A stretch of DNA of 64,000 nt from Streptomyces rhizoryzae (GTDB taxonomy: Bacteria; Actinomycetota; Actinomycetes; Streptomycetales; Streptomycetaceae). The stretch is taken from assembly GCF_023155275.1 (NCBI RefSeq), contig NZ_JALMUV010000035.1:1-64000 (forward strand). Reading direction: 5' to 3'. The notes below the pieces were generated by a model. The model was not told where the DNA came from and searched no databases. It saw only the letters and a list, made by a program, of their open reading frames with translations. Each line of letters opens with the position of its first letter. The stretch's first letter is position 1. Shown one piece after another: positions 8,852-15,477 of the stretch. The position numbers and the translations under genes are program-made.

Positions 8852-9031
8852 CTACGCACGTGGATGCGGCCGCCGCATCTCCACATTGCAGTCGGTCACC
8901 TTCGACCAGTCGCCGGCGGCGTGAGCCCGTGCCCGCTGCCCGGCCAGCGCGCCGCACACGTCACACCCGTCGGCCGGCACCGGCTCCGGCAACGGTTCCC
9001 ACAGGTGAACGGGGGCGCCCGTACCGCACAT
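8852..9031 (-). CDS. Small hypothetical protein (59 aa)
   Basis: A short cysteine-containing protein starting MCGTGAPVHLWEPLPEP and containing CDVCG. Similar small proteins are common in Streptomyces beside XRE-type regulators, where their role is unknown. The ATG overlaps the stop of the upstream 113-aa gene by one base (TGATG), so the two are coupled. The spaced cysteines (MCG, CDVC, DCN) might bind a metal; this is speculative. Confidence 0.65.
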   Translation of the reverse strand: MCGTGAPVHLWEPLPEPVPADGCDVCGALAGQRARAHAAGDWSKVTDCNVEMRRPHPRA

Positions 9032-9372
9032 CAGCCCGCCACCTCCAGACCGTGGATCCAGCGCGGCCCGGCGTCGATCCCGTGCACCGCCAGCCACAAC
9101 GTCCGGCGTCGGCCCCGCTGCTCGCGGCGTCGCTGCCGTTCCTCGGCGGTGAGGACGTAGGGGCGGACGGGGTGGACGTCGTCACGACGCAGCGGCCCCG
9201 GCCCCGCCCACCGTCGGGCGGGAACGTGGCGGGGCACGGGCGGTGGCGCGGCCCCGGGCACCGGGGCTGCCGGCACCCCGGGACAGCGGTGCCGTCCTCG
9301 GGCGGGCAGTGCCACCCGCAGCAGCACATCGAAGAGCCAAGCGCTAAATTGGCGCACGTCGTCAACCTCCAT
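9031..9372 (-). CDS. Small hypothetical protein, partner of the XRE block (113 aa)
   Basis: Starts MEVDDVRQFSAWLFDVLLRV and ends in a basic, Arg-rich segment (AEERQRRREQRGRRR) followed by LWLAVHGIDAGPRWIHG. I recognise the type as one that recurs divergently from XRE/TPR regulators in Streptomyces, but no function is known to me. The middle is proline-rich and low in complexity. Start chosen at the Met before VDDVRQF; a GTG five codons upstream is an alternative. It is coupled to the 59-aa gene downstream and divergent from the XRE gene at 9573. Confidence 0.65.
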   Translation of the reverse strand: MEVDDVRQFSAWLFDVLLRVALPARGRHRCPGVPAAPVPGAAPPPVPRHVPARRWAGPGPLRRDDVHPVRPYVLTAEERQRRREQRGRRRTLWLAVHGIDAGPRWIHGLEVAG

Positions 9373-9572
9373 GGGGTTGAGGGCCACGCCCCCGGGCCGC
9401 TCCCACGGTCGCGGGGGTCCTTTGTGGCGGTGGATCGCTGTCCCACCAGTGCACCGTCCCGGCGGCGCCCGTGGGTCCTCCCCGACCGGACGTTTCGGCG
9501 GACGTTTTGCCACCGGGCCCCCGATCACGTCGTTACGGTGACAAGGAGATCCGCACACCCAAGGGGACACGC

Positions 9573-10850
9573 ATGGCGGAGGGAAATGGAAGCCCGCTCG
9601 CGCGGTTGCGCAAGGAAGCCGGGTATACGCAGACGGCCTTCGTCGCCGCGTTCGCCCGCGAGGCGGATCGCTTAGGGGTCAGCGCCTCGGTGAGCGTCCG
9701 CCAGTTACGGAGATGGGAGAGCGAGGCGCCACCGCCACTGCCGCATCCGGGCCAGCAGGCGGTGCTGGAGGCGTTGTTCGGCCTCCCCCTTGCGGACCTG
9801 GGATTCGCTGTCCCGGCCCACCGGAGAGCGACGGCGGAAAGAATCGGCGACGATGAAGAAGTGAGACGCCGGGCATTCGTCACAGGTACGGGAGCGGTCG
9901 TTGCCGCTGCGATCCTCCCGCAACAGCACGGCCCTCGGCTCGGTGCGAGCGATGTCGCGGCGCTGCGCGCTCGTTTCGCCGACCTGTACACCGTTGACCA
10001 CCGCTTGGGCGGCATACCCGCCAAGACCCGTGCGCAACGGCTTGAACAGCAGATCACCCGTGCGTTGAACGGCAGCGTCTACACAAGCCGGGTGGGCCGC
10101 GCCCTCCAGACCATGCTCTGCGAAATCGCCTGTCACCGAGCCTGGTTCGGCTACGACGGCGGCCCTGCCGGCGAGGCGCGTGCCGCCTGCATGGAGGCGA
10201 TGACCGCCGCACAGCTCATCGACAACCCGTTGTTGCAGGTCCGCGCCCTCAACACGCTGTCACTGCTCACCGTCGACTCCGGGCGCTTCTGGGAGGCGCG
10301 GTCCGCGGTCGAGAACGCATACCGCCTCGCGCACCAGGCAGGGGCGGGTCCCACCGTGCATCTGGTGATCTCCCTGCGGGAAGCGAGCGCGGCCACGCAC
10401 TCGGGCGATCTCCCCGGCGCACGCAGGGCGCTGAGCCGCGCCGTGTCGTACCAGGGACGCACCGACATGGACACAGATGTGCCGCCATGGGCCAGGTTCG
10501 CCGGCCCCGTTGAGGTCGATTACGCAACGGCGGCCTACTACGCCAGGGCGCACCGACCCGCGCGCGCGATCCCGTTCCTGCGCGCCGCCGTCGCGGGACT
10601 CGGCGGCGGCTACACGCGTAACACTGCTTGGTACCGAGCCCGTTTGGCGCAGACGCTCCTGGACACGGGTGAGGTGGAGGAAGCGTGCCACGAGATGACG
10701 CGCGTCCTTGCCGCATGCGGCGGGGTCTCCTCAGCCAGGCTCCGCCGCCGACTGCACGCCTTCGAACAGGCCGCAGTGCGCTTCGAGGCTTCTTCAGCGC
10801 GGGACGCGGTCGAGCGCATCCGGGAGACGACGCGAGCGAGGGCCCGATGA
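9573..10850 (+). CDS. XRE-family regulator with TPR-like domain; two TTA codons
   Basis: A 425-residue cytoplasmic regulator. Residues 1-55 form a helix-turn-helix (LARLRKEAGYTQTAFVAAFA...VSVRQLRRWE), and the remainder is alpha-helical with TPR-like repeats (GEARAACMEAMTAAQL, ARAIPFLRAA) that could sense a ligand or partner. Two leucines in the DNA-binding domain are encoded by the rare TTA codon (9672-9674 and 9705-9707), so translation should depend on the bldA tRNA and rise late in development. The start follows an AAGGGG-like ribosome-binding site. Its stop overlaps the start of the acetyltransferase gene (ATGA). It probably controls this local operon and perhaps the divergent small genes. 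Confidence 0.82.
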   Translation: MAEGNGSPLARLRKEAGYTQTAFVAAFAREADRLGVSASVSVRQLRRWESEAPPPLPHPGQQAVLEALFGLPLADLGFAVPAHRRATAERIGDDEEVRRRAFVTGTGAVVAAAILPQQHGPRLGASDVAALRARFADLYTVDHRLGGIPAKTRAQRLEQQITRALNGSVYTSRVGRALQTMLCEIACHRAWFGYDGGPAGEARAACMEAMTAAQLIDNPLLQVRALNTLSLLTVDSGRFWEARSAVENAYRLAHQAGAGPTVHLVISLREASAATHSGDLPGARRALSRAVSYQGRTDMDTDVPPWARFAGPVEVDYATAAYYARAHRPARAIPFLRAAVAGLGGGYTRNTAWYRARLAQTLLDTGEVEEACHEMTRVLAACGGVSSARLRRRLHAFEQAAVRFEASSARDAVERIRETTRARAR

Positions 10851-11401
10851 GCACTTCAGAAACGATCACCGTGGAGCGCCTGGACGGCCCGGCAGCCGCG
10901 CGGGCCGAGGAGGCGTTCACCCTGGTCTATGCCGAGGCGTTCGCGGAGCCGCCGTACGACAAGGGTTCGGGGGACGTTGACGCCAACTTCCGCCGCTTCC
11001 GGTCCCAGGTACGGAAGGCCACCTTCCGCGCCGCACTCGCCCGGACGGGGGACGGTGAGCCGGTCGGTATCGCGTACGGCTACCCCCTCAGCCCGGCAAC
11101 CGGCTGGTGGGACCGCCTCACCACGCCCGTCAGCGAAGGGCTCCGCCGGGAGGACGGACACCGCACGTTCGGGCTGATGGAGCTGGCCGTACGGGCCCCC
11201 TGGCGCCGCCGCGGCGTGGCCCGGCGGATGCACGAGACGCTGCTCGCCGGCGCCACCGAGGAGCGGGTACTGCTCAACGCCCGCCCGGACGTCCCCGCGG
11301 CGCAGGCCGCCTACCGCTCCTGGGGGTACCGCAAGGTGGGTGAGGCCCACCCCTGGGAGGGCGCCGACCTTCATGACGTGATGGTGCTCCGGCTCCGGTA
11401 G
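10847..11401 (+). CDS. GNAT-family N-acetyltransferase
   Basis: A 184-residue acetyl-CoA-dependent acyltransferase. The motif A segment LMELAVRAPWRRRGVARRMHE carries the R-x-x-G-x-A pyrophosphate loop, and YRSWGYRKVGE is the usual C-terminal strand/loop. The acceptor is not identifiable. It starts inside the stop codon of the XRE gene (ATGA) and is therefore coupled to it, which suggests that the regulator and enzyme act as a module. Confidence 0.85.
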   Translation: MSTSETITVERLDGPAAARAEEAFTLVYAEAFAEPPYDKGSGDVDANFRRFRSQVRKATFRAALARTGDGEPVGIAYGYPLSPATGWWDRLTTPVSEGLRREDGHRTFGLMELAVRAPWRRRGVARRMHETLLAGATEERVLLNARPDVPAAQAAYRSWGYRKVGEAHPWEGADLHDVMVLRLR

Positions 11402-11599
11402 GCGGCAGTGGACCAGCAGGCGAACGCTGGGCGGCTCCGGACGCCGCACTCCACACGCTTGCGCCAGCTCGGCGGCTTCCCCAGCAGCCCGCCAAGCGGC
11501 AGCTTGTCACCGTGCAAGTTCGTGCAAGTCGCGTGCGCCGAGCAGAGCGCAGAGTGCAGGATCGCGCTCAGCTACCACCCCGCGAACGAGGAGGGCATC

Positions 11600-11827
11600 A
11601 TGTCGTTGCACATGCTCGGCAAGGATCCCGAAAGCAAGGACGGCGGTTCTCCCACGGTTTACCTCGACGACGAGACCGACAGCTATCTCGTCCAGGGGCT
11701 GAAGGTCACGGACGCGCGCCGCCGCTCCCGGATGGACGTGCCGGATCACGAGGACGTCGTGGAGATTCCCCGGCGCATGGTGCAGTTCTTCCTGGAGGTG
11801 AAGCGTGACGAAGCCCCCGACGTTTGA
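11600..11827 (+). CDS. Small hypothetical protein of the DUF6879/XRE module (75 aa)
   Basis: Starts MSLHMLGKDPESKDGG after a strong GAGGAGG site, with a conserved-looking YLDDETDSYLVQGLKV core and an acidic C-terminus. Comparable 70-80 aa proteins precede DUF6879 genes in many Streptomyces genomes. It overlaps the next gene by 23 bases, so the two are co-translated. Function unknown; a role as partner or antitoxin-like regulator is only guessed from context. Confidence 0.7.
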   Translation: MSLHMLGKDPESKDGGSPTVYLDDETDSYLVQGLKVTDARRRSRMDVPDHEDVVEIPRRMVQFFLEVKRDEAPDV

Positions 11828-12329
11828 GAGCCTGCTGGCCTCGACCAAGCATTCCGCCGTTCATCTGGAAATGCGCGACGGATATATGGAGTCCGATCCG
11901 AGTTTCCTTGCCTGGAAGGCAGGGAAACGCAACCTCCCGGAGGACAACGACCCCGAACTGCGCCCCTGGCTCACCTGGGCGCGGCAAGCGACGGATCGCG
12001 GCGCCGTGATCCGTCGGGCAAGGGTCTTCTCGGTGCCCGAATCGGACTACATCCGGTTCGAGCACCACGTTTCCGACGCCAACGTCAGAGCTGGCGAGCA
12101 GATCGGCTGGCTTTCCCGCCGCCGGGCGACCGATATCGCCTTCCCCGGCAACGACTTCTGGGTGTTCGACAACGAACTCGTCCTCGTCCTGCATTTCACC
12201 GGGGACGGTGAAAGCTCGGAGGACTGGATGGAGCTGACGACCGACCCGAAGATCCGCGACCTGTGCGTCAGCGCCTTCGAAGCCGTGTGGGAGCGCGCCA
12301 CCCCGCACGCGGAGTACCGCCCTTCCTGA
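11805..12329 (+). CDS. DUF6879-family protein
   Basis: A 174-residue protein of the actinobacterial DUF6879 type: HLEMRDGYMESDPSF near the start, RRARVFSVPESDYIRFEH in the middle, and NDFWVFDN before a beta-rich C-terminus. The family is nearly always encoded beside XRE/DUF5753 regulators; its biochemistry is unknown. It uses a GTG start that lies inside the preceding gene and is followed after 19 bases by the second XRE regulator. Confidence 0.8.
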   Translation: MTKPPTFESLLASTKHSAVHLEMRDGYMESDPSFLAWKAGKRNLPEDNDPELRPWLTWARQATDRGAVIRRARVFSVPESDYIRFEHHVSDANVRAGEQIGWLSRRRATDIAFPGNDFWVFDNELVLVLHFTGDGESSEDWMELTTDPKIRDLCVSAFEAVWERATPHAEYRPS

Positions 12330-12348
12330 CCCATCCAGCGACGCGCCC

Positions 12349-13197
12349 ATGACCAACTCGCCCTCGTCCGCGGTGCAGGCGGCCCGCCGTGCCCTCGGCC
12401 AACGGCTCAAGGAGATGAGGCAACGCACCGGCATGACGGCACGGTCCCTCGCGGACCGTGCCGGCTGGAGCGAATCCAAAACTTCCCGGCTCGAAAACGG
12501 CAAGACCTCACCCTCGGACGCCGACTTGCGCGCCTACGCGGAACTCTGCGGTGCCCCAGAGGTATACGCAGACCTCCTCGCGTCGGCGCACGGCATCGAA
12601 GGGATGTACGTCGAGTGGCGACGGCTCCAACGGGACGGGATGCGGCACGCCCAACAGGCCCATGTCCCCCTCTACGAGCGGACCCGGCGCTTTCGCATCT
12701 ATGAGCCGGGGGTCATTCCCGGAATACTCCAGACCAAGGACTATGCGCGGGCCATCATGCGCACCATCTCCGCCTTCCGACGGCTGCCCGACGACGTCGA
12801 GGCAGCGCTCGAAGTGCGCATGCAGCGGCAGCGCGTAGTGCGCGACGCCGGACGCTGCTTCGGCATCATCCTGGAGGAAGCTGCGCTGCGGGCCCGATTC
12901 GGCTCCCGTGAGGTGATGACTGAGCAGCTTGAGCACTTGCTCTCCATAGCTTCGTTGCCACACGTCAGCTTCGGCGTCGTTCCGTTCGCGGCCGACCGCC
13001 GCATGTGGCCGTTGGAGGGCTTCTGGCTCTTCGACAACGAGCAGGTAATCATCGAGCTGGCCACCGCACAGATTGCCGTGAAACAGCCCAGCGAAATCAA
13101 GACCTATGAGCGCATGTTCTCCGCGCTCGCCTCGATCGCCTGTTACGGAAAGCACGCCCGAACGCTGGTCGCCGACGCCGTTCAGGCGCTGAGGTGA
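12349..13197 (+). CDS. XRE-family regulator with DUF5753 (Scr1-type) domain
   Basis: A 282-residue regulator. Residues 15-70 form a Cro/C1-type helix-turn-helix (LGQRLKEMRQRTGMTARSLA, then WSESKTSRLENGK), and the rest is the DUF5753 ligand-binding-like domain with the signature YEPGVIPGILQTKDYARA and EEAALR. Such proteins are classed as Scr1-like antitoxin-type regulators. Together with the DUF6879 and small proteins upstream it forms a typical Streptomyces accessory module. Its target is unknown. Confidence 0.88.
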   Translation: MTNSPSSAVQAARRALGQRLKEMRQRTGMTARSLADRAGWSESKTSRLENGKTSPSDADLRAYAELCGAPEVYADLLASAHGIEGMYVEWRRLQRDGMRHAQQAHVPLYERTRRFRIYEPGVIPGILQTKDYARAIMRTISAFRRLPDDVEAALEVRMQRQRVVRDAGRCFGIILEEAALRARFGSREVMTEQLEHLLSIASLPHVSFGVVPFAADRRMWPLEGFWLFDNEQVIIELATAQIAVKQPSEIKTYERMFSALASIACYGKHARTLVADAVQALR

Positions 13198-13427
13198 AGA
13201 CGTGCAAGCGCGCGCAAGGCATTGGACCGGTCTCCTTCGCTCGCCCTACGTTTCGAAGAACGCCGTTCCCTCTGTGCAGGCGGCAGGGCGCTCCCCCGAC
13301 GCAGGAAGCGGTCCAGCCCGGCACGCGCAGACGTCCGGAGCGGGTGACCCCCACCGCAGTTCCTGCGGACCACGGGCCGCGCCGTGACCTGATGGCGGCA
13401 GGCCCCTCACGGAAGAGGAGTCGGTGA

Positions 13428-13610
13428 ATGAGCCCCACAGCCGTGGAGACGTACGCCTCCCGCACGCCCGATGCCGAAGGGTGGCGCGGTACCCCGTTCC
13501 GGCACCCCCGGGACCTGGAGGTGATCGCCCAGGACGACGGCGGGAAGCACGACGGGGGCCCGATGCCCCCGGAGGCGCCGCGCGAGCCGCAGCCGCAGCC
13601 GGAGTCGTAG
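13428..13610 (+). CDS. Putative small protein (60 aa)
   Basis: MSPTAVETYASRTPDAEGWR begins 7 bases after an excellent GGAAGAGGAG ribosome-binding site. The protein is hydrophilic and proline-rich at the C-terminus, with no recognisable domain. It lies behind the XRE gene and is followed by a strong hairpin at 13648. Its support is the ribosome-binding site and the terminator; homologues were not checked. Confidence 0.4.
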   Translation: MSPTAVETYASRTPDAEGWRGTPFRHPRDLEVIAQDDGGKHDGGPMPPEAPREPQPQPES

Positions 13611-13647
13611 CCGGAGTCCCGGCCGGAGTCGCCGCGACGGGAACGGT

Positions 13648-13684
13648 CCCGTCCGGTACGTACGTGCCGTAGGTACCGGACGGG
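13648..13684. terminator. Bidirectional hairpin terminator
   Basis: CCCGTCCGGTAC and GTACCGGACGGG form a perfect 12-bp stem with a 13-base loop, between a rightward small gene and the leftward amidohydrolase gene. There is no T-tract, as is usual in Streptomyces. Confidence 0.7.
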
Positions 13685-13711
13685 CGCGCGGGCGGGCGGT
13701 TCCGCGGCCGG

Positions 13712-14953
13712 TCAGCGCCGCTTGACCGACGGACCCCACAGCCCGTCCGCCGTCAGCCCCAGCAGGTCGATCGCGTTGCCGCGGACGATGCGTTCGACGG
13801 TGTCGGGGGCGAGGTGGGACATCTGGGACTCGGCGACCTCGCGGGACCGGGGCCAGGTGGAGTCCGAGTGCGGGTAGTCGGTCTCGTAGAGGACGTTGCC
13901 GACGCCGATCGCGTCGAGGTTGCGCAGGCCGAACGCGTCGTCGAAGAAGCAGCCGTGCACGTGCTCGGCGAAGAGTTCGGACGGCGGGCGGCGGACCTTG
14001 TCGGCGACGCCGCCCCAGGCGCGGTTCTCCTCCCAGACCACGTCGGCGCGCTCCAGGATGTACGGGATCCAGCCGATCTGGCCCTCGGCGTACATGATCC
14101 GCAGGCCGGGGAAGCGGTCGAACGCCCCGCTCATGAGCCAGTCGGTCATCGAGAAGCAGCAGTTGGCGAAGGTGATCGTGGAACCGACGGCGGGCGGCGC
14201 GTCGGCCGAGGTGGACGGCATCCTCGACGAGGAGCCGATGTGCATGGCGATGACCGTGCCGGTCTCGTCGCAGGCGCGCAGGAACGGGTCCCACTGGTCG
14301 GTGTGGATGCTCGGCAGCCCCAGGTGCGGCGGGATCTCGCTGAAGCAGACGGCGCGGACGCCGCGGGCCGCGTTGCGGCGCACCTCGGCGGCGGCCAGGT
14401 CCGCGTCCCAGAGGGGGACGATGGCCAGCGGGATCAGCCGGCCGCCGGCCTGCGGACCGCACCACTCCTCCACCATCCAGTCGTTGTACGCGCGCACCCC
14501 CAGCAGGCCCAGCTCCCGGTCCTTGGCCTCGGTGAAGGTCTGGCCGCAGAAGCGGGGGAAGGTGGGGAAGCAGAGCGCGGACTGCACGTGGTTGGCGTCC
14601 ATGTCGGCCAGCCGCTCGGGCACCGAGTACGAGCCGGGGCGCATCTGCTCGTACGTGATGCCCTCCAGCTTGATCTCGTCGCGGGAGTAGCCGACGGCGG
14701 TGTCGAGGCGGGTCAGCGGGCGGTGCAGGTCCTCGTAGACCCACCAGTCGGCTATCGGGCCGTCGTCCCCGGGGTCGCCCATCCGGGGCGCGAACCGCCC
14801 CCCTGTGAAGGTCATCTCCCTGATGGGCGCGCGGACGATGCGCGGGCCGGTGTCGTGGTACTTCGAGGGGAGCCGGTCCCGCCAGACGCCGGGGGGCTCC
14901 ACGGTGTGGTCGTCGACCGAAATGATCCTGGGGAAGGGCGCGTTGGACTCCAT
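13712..14953 (-). CDS. Amidohydrolase-2 family metal-dependent hydrolase
   Basis: A 413-residue TIM-barrel amidohydrolase of the ACMSD/amidohydrolase_2 type. The metal ligands appear as VDDHTVEPP near the N-terminus, MHIGSSS mid-protein and ETDYPHSDSTWP near the C-terminus. Relatives decarboxylate or hydrolyse cyclic carboxylates, and this subtype is frequent in mycobacterial and rhodococcal steroid/lipid clusters. A perfect regulon palindrome lies 20 bases upstream of the start at 14974. The exact substrate is unknown. Confidence 0.85.
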   Translation of the reverse strand: MESNAPFPRIISVDDHTVEPPGVWRDRLPSKYHDTGPRIVRAPIREMTFTGGRFAPRMGDPGDDGPIADWWVYEDLHRPLTRLDTAVGYSRDEIKLEGITYEQMRPGSYSVPERLADMDANHVQSALCFPTFPRFCGQTFTEAKDRELGLLGVRAYNDWMVEEWCGPQAGGRLIPLAIVPLWDADLAAAEVRRNAARGVRAVCFSEIPPHLGLPSIHTDQWDPFLRACDETGTVIAMHIGSSSRMPSTSADAPPAVGSTITFANCCFSMTDWLMSGAFDRFPGLRIMYAEGQIGWIPYILERADVVWEENRAWGGVADKVRRPPSELFAEHVHGCFFDDAFGLRNLDAIGVGNVLYETDYPHSDSTWPRSREVAESQMSHLAPDTVERIVRGNAIDLLGLTADGLWGPSVKRR

Positions 14954-14973
14954 GGGGGTACGGTAGCGCTGAT

Positions 14974-14988
14974 CTGACGGACCGTCAG
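14974..14988. promoter_or_regulatory. Regulon palindrome, site 4
   Basis: CTGACG-GAC-CGTCAG, perfect half-sites, 20 bases upstream of the amidohydrolase start. Confidence 0.75.
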
Positions 14989-15278
14989 TAAGCCGGCACG
15001 CCGGGGAAGGGCACTCCGGTGGAGAACCGGTAGGCCCGCCGCGTACGTGTACGTAGGCGGGTGTCGGCCGTGGCGGGACGGCGGGCATAACAAACCAGCC
15101 AGTCAGGGGTCGCCTCCGGTGACGGGGCGCGGGCCCCGCGGACGTGTGGACGGGGCGTGCGGGGACGGAACAGCGCGGAGGCACGGCGGGGCCCGCGGCC
15201 GGGCGCGAGGACCGCGCCGGGAGCGAGGCACCGCGCTGAGCTGCGGAAGCACCGCGTCAACCGGCGTCCGGGGAACGA

Positions 15279-15295
15279 CGGAAGGGATCCTTCCG
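15279..15295. promoter_or_regulatory. Inverted repeat upstream of afsR
   Basis: CGGAAGG-GAT-CCTTCCG, a perfect 7+7 palindrome about 180 bases before the afsR start. It could be an operator or a short hairpin; nothing else distinguishes these. Confidence 0.35.
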
Positions 15296-15477
15296 GGCGT
15301 CCCGCGGGCGGCGGTGGGAGCCGTTCCGCGCCGTCCGGGGAGGCTTTGTGCACGCTGCGGACCCCTACTGACGTAGAGGCCCGGGACAAGGCAGACTGAC
15401 CGTTGCGCCCGGTGTAAAGGCGCGGACGAACAGCCATGACAGCAGCGCGGACGGACGGGACACGGCAGGGGGACACC

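Larger units (their letters stand above)
14954..15477. other. Intergenic region between amidohydrolase and afsR
   Basis: About 520 bases separating two divergent genes. It holds the regulon palindrome at 14974-14988 and a 7+7 inverted repeat at 15279-15295. I see no gene with convincing codon use or ribosome-binding site. Confidence 0.55.

Noticed and set aside
15047-15376. 109-codon frame upstream of afsR
   Set aside because: Arg/Gly-rich noise without a ribosome-binding site.
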